NCBI GenBank assembly: GCA_021234155.1
Contig: JAJEKV010000008.1
Span: 19,173,308-19,237,307, forward strand
Source of the DNA: Isoetes taiwanensis
Lineage: Eukaryota > Streptophyta > Lycopodiopsida > Isoetales > Isoetaceae
Length of the DNA stretch: 64,000 nt
Direction of reading: 5' to 3'
The notes under the pieces: model-generated
Told to the model about the DNA's origin: nothing
The model's input: only the letters and a program-made list of their open reading frames with translations
Database searches by the model: none
In this document: one piece after another, positions 32,859-44,114 of the stretch
Numbering within the stretch: the first letter of the stretch is position 1
Layout: every line of letters begins with the position of its first letter
Made by a program: the position numbers and the translations under genes

Positions 32859-32906
32859 AGGGGTGGACCCTTGAGCACAAGGAGTATGTTTTGCTAGCAC
32901 AGGGGT

Positions 32907-33006
32907 GCAAATTGGGCGGGCGCCCAATTTTGCATCTCTGATACTCTGTGTATATGTGTTTAGAGTGAGCACGGGGGTGCAAATTGGGCGGGCGCCCAAT
33001 TTCGCA
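32907..33006. repeat. Array 4: two units of the palindrome
   Basis: Two perfect 22-base palindromes (arms AAATTGGGCG / CGCCCAATTT, centre GG) about 71 bases apart, each preceded by gcacrggggtgc and with a third kind of spacer (tctgatactctgtgtatatg). Confidence 0.85.
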
Positions 33007-33231
33007 CCACTGTTACTCACTATATAGGTTTTTATAATGAGATTGAGTGAAAAAAACTTATGTACATTGACCAAGAAAATAAATACATGTCGAAAATTTT
33101 TGGTATTACTTTCCAATGTTTGGTATTCTTTTAGATAAAGAAAATACATAGGTCTTACAAGACATGGCTAATTCAACACAAACATACTAGATAATAGACA
33201 ACATATAATAGAAAAGACCAAAGCTTCACTC

Positions 33232-33724
33232 TATGTCCACTTCAACCTCAATAACATCCTCCAGATCGAACTCATCAATATGACTTCGACTGAACAGATC
33301 CAGCCAGTCATCCAAGTTTTTGAGAGAGTGACCACTGCTGACGATGAGCTTGGTTACCAAACCTTCGCATTGTCTTCTTTGCTTCTTGTAAAGCTTCTAA
33401 ACGAGGTCGAAACGTGTTGTGCATCCAAACGTCCTCCATTTTCAGCAGCCTTTTCAGTGCCTTTGCCCTATAAATAAAGCGTTTCAAAGATATGAGGCAG
33501 TCCTCCTCAGCTCCACCCTATTGAGTTGTTCCTCGTTAGCCATTCCTTATCAACCCATCCCCTTCGAGGAGCTTCGAATTGAAGCTAACTTCTCTCGTTC
33601 GGATCTGGTTCATCTCGTTTTGTACCTCCAGCTGCAACTGATTTCGCCGGCCTAAGATTGCCTCACTAATATGAGACTGCATTTCGGTGATGGTGTGTCC
33701 CCGTCTGCGCCTTGTGTCGACCAT
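33232..33724 (-). CDS. Small hypothetical protein gene, minus strand of unit F2
   Basis: ATG at 33724 opens MVDTRRRRGHTITEMQSHIS and a charged segment (ILGRRNQLQLEVQNEMNQIR, a likely short helix). The frame ends at 33536; other frames continue to an acidic end DEFDLEDVIEVEVDIE with stop near 33232. Two or more frameshifts would be needed for one protein. It converges on the plus-strand F2 genes, the same tail-to-tail layout as in elements A and F1. No family recognised. Confidence 0.35.
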
Positions 33725-34018
33725 TTTGAGTGTCCTGAGATGAATGTAAGAGAGCGAATGAAGGTGCTTGCACGAAGAGATAGAATGAAAAGACGATGAA
33801 GAGACTGGATGAAGGGACCTCCTACCTCACCTACTTGCACGATTCCCGAAATTGTGGCTCCTTTTAATAACAAGAAATGACGAAATCTAAAAATTCGCAT
33901 TAGGTTCCACGACCTGCCATGTCAGCTACCCGCACGGAATCCGAGTTCTTTTTTAAGCAATAACCCTATATTTTCAAGAAAAAATCCTATATTCTTACCA
34001 CTGGCGCTAATTTGAGAT
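33725..34018. other. Candidate right end of unit F2
   Basis: The reverse complement of the bases ending at 33931 begins GGGTAGCTGACATGG and then has GTCGTGGAACC, recalling the element E end (GGGTGAAAGCATG..GTAGTGGAAC). A weak partner is GGGGTGACGTAGGGCAGCG at 25336. CACGG lies on the outer side of both, but it is offset from the predicted cut points, so I do not consider the ends proven. Confidence 0.25.
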
Positions 34019-34047
34019 ATTTATGGACTTGTGGAAAGTCCATAAAT
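34019..34047. repeat. Perfect 12-bp hairpin
   Basis: ATTTATGGACTT (34019-34030), loop gtgga, AAGTCCATAAAT (34036-34047). The same arm starts the window at 1-12. Possibly the end of another repeat family. Confidence 0.75.
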
Positions 34048-34149
34048 AATGAAACTGTGCTTTGTAGTATATTAATTACATTTGGATTTTAAAATGTAGG
34101 TTGAAGTGAAGATTTGTAGGGTTGGATCGTTTTGCTTTTCTAGGCTGGT

Positions 34150-34530
34150 GTAAACATCATGTTAGTACATGCATATTATTAATGTGCATGATGTACAGTG
34201 TTGCCAGATATTATTGAGGAGTTACTTTTATGTACTAAGAAAATAGGATAAGTAAGTAACTGCCTGCGTGTACATCTGTATAACATGTGGTCTTCTACTG
34301 GGGGGACATTTTGATACCTGCTGTACTCTATGATACATTTTAATGCAATTACAATTTTCCAGTAAGCTTTTCTACACTTGGCTCCAAATACATATATCTA
34401 ATACAGCTACATGGAATGCATTTATGAATTCTTTTTTCTAGGAAGCTTTCTACATTTGGATGTGGGTACATAAAACTGTACATAGTTCTGCAATACAGAT
34501 ACATGGAGTATATTTGGAATTGGATTGTAC
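34150..34530. repeat. GTACAT-rich left subterminal region of element D
   Basis: About seven copies of GTACAT or its reverse complement ATGTAC, or of TGTACA, occur in 380 bases (e.g. gtacatgcat, gatgtacag, gtgtacatctg, gggtacataaaactgtacat). The same word is dense at 62936-63110, on the far side of the transposase gene of the same element. The exact left end of element D was not found. Confidence 0.5.
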
Positions 34531-34685
34531 ATTGCTTTTCTGGTTTTGGTTTATAGTAAGCACTAATATTCTTTCAGTCATCTAGTTACTATTGGTAATG
34601 CTTTCATTATAAAGAAGCCAGAGAAAGGTATGTGATATGTGGTTATGGTCTCTTCATATGTATTTCAATTTCACCTCGTATGCAG

Positions 34686-36638
34686 ATGCCGGCAAGAATA
34701 GAGTAGATCCTCCTGCAAAGACACTTGATTTTTCAAGTTGTGTGGATGATTATGACGAAGGGAAGCATGATAAGTCAACCCCGTCCACATCTAGGTCACC
34801 TTTGAACACATTGAACACATTTGTAGTAGAGCATGAGAGAGGAGGAAAAGAAACATCAAGTAAGTAATTAGTTTTAAATGAATTTGCTGGATTTTATAAG
34901 GAAGCAAATTGAGCTCATTATTTTAATAACAGATACAGTTGTCACAAGCAAAGCTACAATTGTAGCTTCATATGCACAACAAATTGAGCTCCTGAAGCAA
35001 AGGGCTGAATGTGGCAACACAGGTGTGTGTCCATATTAGTTTAATTTCTACATTTTCTTGATGTTTATCTTCTTTGTTTGCTAATGAGTTATCTTGTAGT
35101 CTTGAAACCAAATGAAATTTAGGAGAACAATGAAGCCGTCTCGACACTCTAAAGAAAAAAAGATATTATTGTAGAGGTCTTGACACTCCAAAGAAAACAG
35201 ATTGTAGACAAGGTGCAGAAGGTACCAATTCTAAAGCCAATGCCACATCATCAGACTGAACTTGAAATGTTGTTTTCAAATGGTAAGTCAAAAACTACTT
35301 ATTGCATTTGTTTATTGCATGTTCATACATTTTATTATTCGCGAAACGAGAGGAAACAAGTGGATCTATGGCCTTAGTTGGAACTACAATCGAAAAAGAT
35401 TGAAGAATCATGTAAGACGAGAACATATACAACCGTGCTTGAAGAAATTTTAGTGGAGAATGTGGCTCTGAGATATATGAGCGGTGGTTGTGGTGAAGCA
35501 AGAGAAGGAGGAATCTGAGGATAGAACGGAATCTGAGATAGTGGTGTGAACGAGAAAGAGTCAAGAAAAAGAAAAAGATACAAAGGTGTCACGACCAGCT
35601 AAGAGAACTAGAAGCCGGACATCGGTTGAGCAAACGTAAGTGTAATTGGATTAGTAAATATGTGTTTTATGCTAGTTACCATTGATGCTTGGTTTGCAGT
35701 GACATGGGATAACCTTCAGACAATGGTTCCATTCTATCCGCTCCAAAGTGAACCTCGATTAAGGTCACAAAATATTGTGTGGAGACATTGGTTAAAGATA
35801 GGCACATGTCTAATGGACATTTAGACATATTCTAAGGTATGTGAGCAGCACATTGACATCAAATGGCGAGATGTCTTTTTTTTCTTCCCTTCGAAAACTT
35901 TTTGACTTATCGGGGCAGCATTTAAAAGATTAGCCCTGGATGCTAATAGTATGGGATAGTCAGGCAGGAGTGCAGTTAAGAAAGGGCTACAAGGCATTGT
36001 TGTTAGTAAATGCCAGTATATTATGGTTCCAGTTCAAGTTGAGGACCCTGCCCATCATGTTTTGGTGATTTTTGTTTTAGAGTATGCAAAAATTGCGCAT
36101 ACCACCTCAATGGCTTCTCCCCGCAATTATTGTGTTGAACTCCATGACGGTATAACAAACGGGACAAACAAACTCCTAAATATGTGAGCATTTTCTTTCA
36201 GTATATATACTCGTGCTTGCTTAAATCTTAGTTGCATGTTCTCATTTGTGTGTGCAGGCTTCATAAGGATGTCATCACATAGCTCACGTAGAGTTGAATT
36301 ATATGTGAAGAATGCAGTGAAGAAAGAAACTATTCCAGATGTTCCACAACAACCAGATAGTGTAAGCTGCGGTCTTTATGTGATGGCCGGTATGCAAGCT
36401 TTTGTGGATGCCCAAGTGAATTCTAAAAGCATGGTGAGTTGTTCTTATATTTCACATAAATCCTTTGGGATGTTTTATTGTAGCGGATCTTAATTCTTGT
36501 GTTTGTGGCAGTTTTCATCAACCTGGTTCGACAAGGATTTTGCACTTGGCAGAAGAAACGTATTAATAAAAGCCATGATTGAATATGGTTTGAGAAGAAG
36601 AGATGAGACAAAACAAGTTGTCACTGGGCAGAAGAATG
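34686..36638 (+). CDS. Ulp1-like (C48) cysteine protease gene of element D, multi-exon
   Basis: Clear exons: 34686-34859 (donor GTAAGT), 34933-35022 (in phase with the first), about 35940-36189, 36258-36433 (acceptor tgtgcag, donor GTGAGT) and 36512-36638. The exon near 36000-36180 encodes CQYIMVPVQVEDPAHHVLVI and NYCVELHDGITNG, the next PQQPDSVSCGLYVMAGMQAF. His in AHHV, Asp in ELHDG, Gln and the Cys of SVSCG fit the His-Asp-Gln-Cys order of Ulp1/SENP SUMO proteases. The last exon gives FSSTWFDKDFALGRRNVLIK. A stop-containing stretch near 35100-35930 leaves the middle unclear. Ulp1-like genes are known passengers of plant Mutator and other transposons. It lies upstream of the HAD-like gene and converges on the transposase of element D. 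Confidence 0.6.
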
Positions 36639-36824
36639 GTAGTTAAACTCATTCCAACTTATGGAATTTAAAGCTAATTGACTATTGTACTTTGAAATTT
36701 ATTTGAATAAGAAATCGTTTGCAACGCTTTAATTTCTATCAAGGGTTACAAACTAGAATTAGTTTAGACTTTCTGTCTTATCCTTAGGCTTGGTCCGGTT
36801 AGATATATGGCTAACCTAACTGCC

Positions 36825-38109
36825 CTGGATTACTTACATGGCTTATTATATTTGATCTCCAAGGCATTTTGGGTTATAAGTATTGTCAATCAGCACCCAG
36901 TGACTATAATGGCACTCAAGTGCCAATCCAATCTGATGGAGTCTTCTTTTGTCGTCCATTGTCGAAATCATTGTTGTACTGGTGTTCCAACCATTGGGAT
37001 TTGGCTGTTTGGTCAGATCTTCCCTTGGATGTTCTGACAGCCATTGTAGACAAGTTGTATGAGCAAGGCATACCAAGATTTAAATTCATTTATGGTGGCA
37101 ATGGATGTTGGACCCTCTTCTTAGAGGTCAATGATGGGACAGACATATCTCTTTTCCCTTTGGATATTCCACTCCTCAAGTATCCAGAATATAGAAATAG
37201 ATGTGTTATGATTACTGACCTTCCTTTCAAATGTATCTTCAATGAGGGTTGCTCTTGCTGCATACCAGTATGGCATCCCAGGCTAACTGGTGAAGACAAA
37301 GTTTGTGTTGGCTATTTGACTGGTTTGTAGGCTTGAAGAATGCAAATGACTTTACCACTTATGTCCAAGAGCATCAATTTGATACTTCTTGTGCATACAA
37401 TGACACAGTAGTTCAATGCATAAAATCTCAATATGGTGAAGACATTGATAGTTTATGGAGCTTTTGCAATAGAGGTTGCTTGCTAATTAAGAAGCCTAGC
37501 ATCACAGTGAAGAGATTCACAATAATAGAAGAATCTAGTGAAGATGATGAAGGTCTGGTACAAGATGAGTGTGCTGGTACATCAGATAGTAAACAAGTCG
37601 AGGACACGGGCACATCTTCGTGTATGTATCTAACTTAGGTAATACAATTATGCTTAGATGTTGTATGTTGTAGAGCTTTTGCAATACATGCTGTATATAT
37701 ATAACTTAGGTAATACAGTTAAGCTTTCACATGATATACTAATAATTTTGTATGCATTGTAGATGTAAGGAATGATCTACAAAACAAATGTCAAATTCTT
37801 CAACCAGCTGAAGTAGATCTTCAACCAACTGATATAGAAGAAACAAATCTAAGTTCCCAATATGCTTGGCGGGGACTAATCCAAGGTCAATACCATGCTT
37901 CCCCGAGCTTTGAGAAATGGTTGAGAGAATCGGTGATTCCGGATACTCGAAGCAATTTGCTAAATCTACTTGCAGTCCAAGGTTTACTACATAATCCTTG
38001 GGGGAGACCATCCTTTGCAGAAGTAGTTGATCAGCCAATAGGGTGGACCGGCCTTCCAATAGCCAGAGAATGCCCAATAGCAAGTGCTACCGCCAGAAAG
38101 CACATGTAA
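36825..38109 (+). CDS. Second HAD/FCP1-like protein, element D (one frameshift)
   Basis: 36825-37330 encodes LIIFDLQGIL (HAD motif I with Gln at the second Asp position), RPLSKSLLYWCSNHWDLAVW then S (motif II) and CVMITDLPFKCIFNEGC in the motif IV position. This parallels the order DLNGVL, DLAIWSS and VVLADDEVYK in the element A protein at 11797-12435. One frameshift near 37310 leads to WLFDWFVGLKNANDFTTYVQ and a Glu-rich segment ending at 37638. A further exon (37763-38109, acceptor cattgtag) encodes SFEKWLRESVIPDTRSNLLN and ends RKHM stop. The loss of the second Asp and weak motif IV suggest a pseudophosphatase or altered chemistry. Presence of the same fold in two different elements marks it as a transposon accessory protein. 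Confidence 0.55.
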
Positions 38110-38402
38110 ATCCCAAAACCGTTGGAAGAAAGGCTTGCATGATGCAATAGTCTTTGAGATATTATGTTCCAAATGACATAGTGATTAGGCCTGCTTCTTA
38201 AGTTATTAAGTGTGTACACTGTACTATTTGCTTCAGAAATATAATTATGTGTACCTCTTGCACTTGTCTACAATTTGAACTTCAACATGTTCCATGCTAT
38301 ATTTTACAAACCAGGTAGTTCACACGATTACAAACCAATCGCAAATTCAATTCAATTCAAAAAGTAACACAATACAAACCACTGCAAATTCAAAGCCTTC
38401 AC

Positions 38403-39595
38403 CTAATCCAAGGCATCCACCATTTCGGGAAGACTTCCTAGCAACATCTCATGCACATCATCAGACAATGCAAAAGCTACACTAGCACCTTTAACCCTGT
38501 GATTTATCTTCTTCATGGGAAATTTAGCTCCAATAATAGACTCTACTGGTACCAATACTTCTCTATCATCCAATAGCTTATATTTGTTATGGCAACTTGG
38601 CAATTTCTGATAATAGTAAGCTGATATGACTGTGTCACCTGCATGATGCTCATTCTTGTAATCTCAATGACCGTTTGATCCAATACATGCTTTTCTCTAG
38701 TGCAAGCAAGAACATAGTATGGCACATCTTCCTCATTACCAGGAAGAGCAAAAGAAGCAAAATTATCACCAAACTGTATCACGTCATATAACTTCTCTAG
38801 ACCTCATTTGCAAACATTGCAGTTTCTGATTCCAATTCTGTACCTTCAGCATGTGCACATGGGACTAGCTTCTTCAATGTCCACTTTCCACAGTGTTAAA
38901 TAGACTCACATGCACGCCATTCAAAGTTTATCAGCGGTAATTTGCAAAAACAAGATAGTGGTCTAACCATCGGTAAGGTTGGGTCCTCCCACTTATGGAA
39001 GATACACAAGCCGACTTTGGACACCGTGAAGTGGTTGCACATCAAATGGCTTTGACTTTGACAATCTCGACCTAACTTCACTTCCCAATACACTCTACTT
39101 AACTTGAGATTTCTTGTTTCTCAAAACAACACGGGCATCATGAGCACCCTTTATTTCAATCCCATGCCCTCTTCTTTGCTCATGGCCAAGAGTTGCTTGG
39201 CCTTGGCAGCCTCTCTATCATGTTCCCCTTCCCATGCCCCGATCCAAGAAATTCCATTGTACCGCTAATGCCATCTTTGACAATGGTACCTGCATATGAA
39301 GTAGAATGATCGTCTGGATTTGAACTGAGCAGCACAACCATCTGACCACACGAGATGATACCGCATGTGAGATTCTCCATTCTCTTTCAACCACTGAAGA
39401 TGAAGTTGAAATGCATGTTGTACAAAATGTGTGTCATGACTTCTATCATCAGAAACATATAAGTGAACAGTCTTCTGCAACTTACCATTTACCTTGAAGA
39501 GAGTGATGTGTACCAAAATAGTGATCTGGTCTGCATTCCAATATTCAGCGTTGCAATGTGTAATTTTCTGCAAAGTCTACTACTGATATCACAGA
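38403..39595 (-). pseudogene. Element D transposase, C-terminal part (split by Gypsy)
   Basis: Continues the gene of 62258-63960 after the Gypsy insertion. From 39573: YWNADQITILVHITLFK, VSDDRSHDTHFVQHAFQLHL and HLVWSDGCAAQFKSRRSFYF, i.e. the same SDG-QFK core as in element A. In a shifted frame near 39200, GTMEFLGSGHGKG is followed by Glu-His-Asp. 39093-38896 gives LSCFCKLPLINFEWRACESI, and 38782-38403 the C-terminus with FGDNFASFALP and SCHNKYKLLDDREVLVPVES. At least three frame changes. The reading direction converges on the HAD-like gene, whose end is about 300 bases away. Confidence 0.7.
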
Positions 39596-39600
39596 ATCAT

Positions 39601-39811
39601 TGTAAGGAACCTAAGAGACGTATACGACAGGACCATGGTCACGTATTTTTGTACATAAATACTTATACAGTATTTATACTTTTGTACATGTCATTTGGGA
39701 CATGACCTTTCATTTGGGACTTATGTCCTTCTTTGTATTATTTTAAAACGTAATATAAGAGAGAGATATTAGATAGTATATGGTTTGTTTCTCTCTCTTG
39801 GGTTTCTTTCA
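39601..39811 (+). repeat. Gypsy 5' LTR
   Basis: Starts TGTAAGGAACC, ends GGGTTTCTTTCA. A TATA-like TAATATAAG lies near 39751. Target duplication ATCAT directly upstream. Confidence 0.93.
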
Positions 39812-39813
39812 AT

Positions 39814-39825
39814 TGGTATCAGAGC
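39814..39825 (+). promoter_or_regulatory. Primer binding site (initiator tRNA-Met)
   Basis: TGGTATCAGAGC begins two bases after the 5' LTR; it is complementary to the 3' end of plant initiator tRNA-Met and primes minus-strand synthesis. Confidence 0.92.
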
Positions 39826-40547
39826 CTGAAGATTCAAGGAAGTGCAAGAAGATTGAAGGATCAAAGCACTAAACAGGTTAGTTTCATGCCGTGGCTTTCG
39901 CTATTATTTCTTCCAGGATAAATCATACAACAGAAAAATCAATGCACATGAAATTGTTAAGCCTGAGAAATAACTAGCAAATGGCAAGCCGGGATGAAAC
40001 TATCCATCTGTCGAAACCCTAAGAAGCCCTAAAAAAAAAAAAAAAAAAAAAAAAAAGAATTCTGTTATTCAATAAGATACTGCTAAGAAACTGTTAATTC
40101 CGCAACAAGAACTTAAGAATAAATTCTTAAGAACAAGAACTAAGAATTAGAAACCCTAAGAATCAATAAGAAAGCCCTAACGCACTGCCCAAGAACCGGC
40201 ATCGCTGGAAAAACGTTTCCCTGTCGCCGGAAGAAGCGGCCGGAACCATCGCCGTTGTAACTGGCGTCGTAAGACAACAAAAGGATTAAAAAAAAAATGA
40301 CTTCATATAAGAAAATAAAATGAAAATAAAACGGTTAAGAAGGGAAACGTAATATAAGTTGTTGTGGTTTGTTTGTTCGGTGTGTTGGTAAAGGCTTTGG
40401 GTTTGTATTTAGAGGTCGTGTGTTCAAGTCTAGATGCCGACCACGAATTTTAAGAAACATTTTTTTTAAGAATTTTATGAACAAACCTTTAAAGAAAGCT
40501 TAAGCTTATGCTAAGCTAAGATAACCTTTTTTTTAAGGTTATTTAAG
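39826..40547 (+). other. Gypsy leader with poly(A) run and possible tRNA-like SINE
   Basis: The leader has a run of 27-28 A near 40031-40056. At 40365-40470, TTGGTAAAGG and, about 35 bases on, GTGTTCAAGTCT resemble pol III A and B boxes, and an oligo-T stretch follows. This may be a tRNA-derived SINE inserted in the leader, or chance. Confidence 0.35.
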
Positions 40548-41932
40548 ATGCCTAAAGAAGACAAGCCACGGGTGGTGCCAACGCGCTCCCCGTATCCTTT
40601 AAGAAAAGACGGCTCTCCAAAAGAATCAAGTACCAGTCCAAAGGTGGGGTCATCTCCCCTTAGAGACCCACCCAAAGAAGTGCCCCCTAGCGATCCCAAG
40701 CCCGAGGCAAGCACTTCAGTTCCTCCTGATACGGAAACGCTTCAGGACGCTAAACTTGAGGACGCTAAACATGAGAACCACTTGGACGAGGATTTGGAGG
40801 GAGAGGAGTTCGACATTGGCGACCCTCTCCAAGAGGAAATGCATGATCTGTGTGCACAATTGCGCACTATGGCTGCCCAACTCGTTGAGTTACGAAGTGA
40901 GGGAAGTCGTAGGCGCAGGCGTGACGAGGACTCCGATGAAGAAGAAGAGAAGGGAGATAAACAAAAAGGCAAAGAGGACTCAAGCGACTTCTCTCCAGAG
41001 GTTAAGCAATTATACCACCTTCTAAAAAGGGAAAAAAATCTTATGTTCCTCCTTTGCCTAAACCCTTTAACGGGGCTAGGAATAAGACAGCCCTCTCAGA
41101 TTGGATTTTCAAAATGGAACAATATTTTCAAGCTGCTGAAACACCAAATTCTGAGAAGGTCCTATGTGCCTCAAATTCATTAGGAAAGGATGCCTTGTCA
41201 TGGTGGCGTCGCCACACCGAGGCAGTCCAACAAAAACAAGCCCAACAAATTGAAACATGGTCTAAGTTTACTAAGAAATTACGAAATTATTTCATACCCT
41301 CAAACGCAGATCTTAAGTTGAGGGATAAGCTTCATGATATGCGTCAAGTAGGCAGCATCGCGTCTTATGTTCAGGAATTTACTTCGTGCATTTTGGAGAT
41401 TGAGGACCTCACCGAGAAGTCTAAGCTTCATCAGTTTCTATGGGGTCTTAAGAAGTATGTTCGCCGGGAGGTTGAAAAATCTTCCCTTGAAGACCTCCAA
41501 GACGCCATTGAACTAGCAGAAAGTGTTGCTGACTTTATTCCTGAACCAGAATCAAAAGGTACGGATCGTGCTGTTCTGTCTAAGAATTCCACAACCACTA
41601 ATGATAATAGACAAAGTTCCTTTCGACGCAATGAAAATAAAGCTGTCTTTAAACACATGAGTGATCAGCAAAAGGCAGAAGGACTTTGTTATATTTGTGG
41701 AAAGGGAGGACATTTACATTTTCAATGCCCCCATAAGAAAGATAAGTCAAGTAAGCCTGAGGCTAATGCCTCTAAGTATCCGGATAAGAAAAACAAACCT
41801 CAAGGCACAAATAATATGGTCTTTGTGGGAGTAGCACAAGTTAAAGATACTAAACATGCTCCCCATGATACCTTCCGGATTAAGGGATCTATTCGGGGCT
41901 CCGAATTTATCATTATGGTGGATTCGGGGATG
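40548..41932 (+). pseudogene. Gypsy gag (one frameshift)
   Basis: ATG at 40548 opens a Pro/Ser/Glu-rich N-terminus; the frame changes near 41030 into the capsid part (41054 on) with the retrotransposon-gag core WIFKMEQYFQAAE, DALSWWRRHTEAV and ETWSKFTKKLRNYF. A CCHC zinc knuckle CYICGKGGHLHFQC (C-x2-C-x4-H-x4-C) lies near 41690. Gag packages the RNA. The frame runs on into protease (IIMVDSG) and stops because of one extra G near 41927. Confidence 0.88.
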
Positions 41933-43480
41933 CTCCCATAACTTTGTCTCAAGAAAGATGGTTAATAAATTGAGCCTTCCTACTGTGCCACATGACCATC
42001 CCTTGGAGGTTCGAGTGGCTGATGGAGGATCTCAACCATCATCAGACAAAGTGACTTCCCTGAGCTATCGTATTCAAACCTTTCATGGAAAGGATGACTT
42101 TGCCATTATGGAACTTACGCATATTGATATGATCATTGGCCAAGAATGGCTCTGGAAGTATGATCCCTTTATCAGTTTCAGGCGACATGTTATGAAATTG
42201 CAAGTTGATGGCAAGCGCTATGAATTATATGGAGAACATGACTTACCTCAAACTCCATTGCTCTCTGCCATTCAAGCTAAGAAATGGGTAAGCAAACATC
42301 AGGCTCAACTGTATGTTATTACCCTTCATGAACAAGATAAGCATAAGGAGTCTAAGACTGGGATTGTTTTTTCTGTCTTTCCAAGTTCTTTTCCTCTTGA
42401 TGAGTTTAAGGATTTTATGATGCAGGACTCTAGTAAAGATCTCCCTCCACGGAGGCTGGTAGATCATCCTATTGATGTTATTCCAGGGTCTTCTCCTCCC
42501 TCAAGAGCTCCTTATCGAGTCTCTCATCATGAATCACTTGAGATTGAGCGACAACTAGCTGATCTCCTGGAACGCGGGTATATTCAACCCAGTCGTAGTC
42601 CTTATGGAGCGCCTTGATTTCTTGGTCAAAAGAAAGATGGAACAATGAGGTTGTGCGTCGACTATCGTGCCCTTAATAAGATTACGATTAAGAATCGCTA
42701 TCCGTTGCCACGAATAGATGATCTTTTAGATCGTCTACAAGGTGCTCATCTCTTCTCTAAGATTGATTTAAAGAGTGGTTATCATCAAATAAGAATTCAA
42801 GAAGGTCATGAGCATAAGACAGCTTTTAGGACCCATTTTGGGCATTATGAATATTTGGTTATGCCTTTTGGTTTAACTAACGCTCCTGCTACATTTATGG
42901 CAGCAATGAATGACCTCTTTCGAGGACATCTACAAAAAGGAGTAATTGTCTATCTAGATGATATTTTGATTTACTCTAAGACCTTAGAGGAGCATATTCA
43001 GTTGGTACAAGCTGTTCTTACTCTCCTTAAGAATAATCAATATTATTTGAACCCTAAGAAAAGCTTCTTCTTTCGGGATCATATTGAATACTTGGGCCAT
43101 TTCATTTCAGCTCAAGGCATTTCAGTAGATCCTCAGAAGGTGGTCGCTATACGAACATGGCCTACTCTTAAGACTCAGCATGATGTAAGATCCTTTTTAG
43201 GCCTTGCAAGTTTTTATAGGAAATTTGTTCAGAATTTTTCCGTAGAGGCAGCACCATTGACCAATTTGCTGCGTAATGCTCCATTTCGATGGACTAAACA
43301 AACTGAAACAAGTTTCCAAAATCTTAAGAATGCACTCACAACTGCACCCATTTTGGCTATTGCAGATCCAACTCAACCTTTTGAGGTTATGACTGACGCC
43401 AGTGACTATGGCATAGGTGCAGTGTTGATGCAACAAGGCAAGGTGATTGCATATGAAAGTCACAAGTTTTCAAGTCTTTG
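41933..43480 (+). pseudogene. Gypsy protease and reverse transcriptase
   Basis: The protease frame resumes after the single-base insertion (active site DSG, then aspartic-protease fold residues to MIIGQEWL near 42140). RT follows from about 42480; an in-frame TGA at 42615-42617 interrupts it just before the first conserved block. RT blocks are intact: CVDYRALNKITIKNRYPLP, FSKIDLKSGYHQIRI, FGLTNAPATF and the catalytic VYLDDILIYS at about 42945. RNase H begins near 43380 with TDASDYGIGAVLMQQ (catalytic Asp). The frame shifts again near 43475. Confidence 0.9.
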
Positions 43481-44114
43481 AATCTCATTATTCAAAGATA
43501 TGATAAGGAATTTCTAGCAATGGTTTATGCCTTGCAAAAAGTGGAAACATTACTTAATGGGTGTTAATTTGAAATAAAAGACTGACCATCATGCTTTACA
43601 AAATTATTTAACTCAACCAGTCATGAATAAAAGGCAAGCACGGTGGTTGGCTTTTCTAGCCAATTTTCATTTCACTATCACCTATATACCAGGAAGTAAG
43701 AATGTGGTGGCTGATGCTCTCAGTCGAAGGGCTCATTGCAATGCAATCTCAGTAATCACTACTGATTTTGCTCACCACTTTCTTTCACTCTACCCGAGTG
43801 ATAAGGAATTTAAGGAAGTATTCTCTAGCTTGAGTATGCAACAACGTACTCAAGCTGAGATTTCACTTTATAAGGATTATTCTCTACGAGAGAATCTTCT
43901 TTATTTTAAGGATCGATTATGCGTGCCGAATTGTAAAGAGACTCGTGCTCTTATTATTCGCGAGGCACATGAGAAACCTTATGTGGCTCATCCAGGTTTC
44001 GCTAAGACATATGAACATGTGGCATCAGTGTACTACTGGCCACGTATGAAACATGATATTCAAAGGTTTGTACAAGGGTGCTTGGTGTGTCAACGCATGA
44101 AGCTCGATACCCAT
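43481..44114 (+). pseudogene. Gypsy RNase H end and integrase zinc finger
   Basis: After a frameshift and a stop, RNase H resumes as ITYIPGSKNVVADALSRR (43680-43730). The integrase H2C2 finger follows: REAHEKPYVAHPG with two His, then CLVCQRMK with two Cys (near 43965-44100). The gene is interrupted at 44114 by element C; the frame resumes at 50473. Confidence 0.88.

Noticed and set aside
25336-33931. Definite boundaries for unit F2 from GGGGTGACG and CAGCTACCC with CACGG flanks
   Set aside because: The ends match poorly beyond GGGT and the shared CACGG is offset from the predicted cut points.
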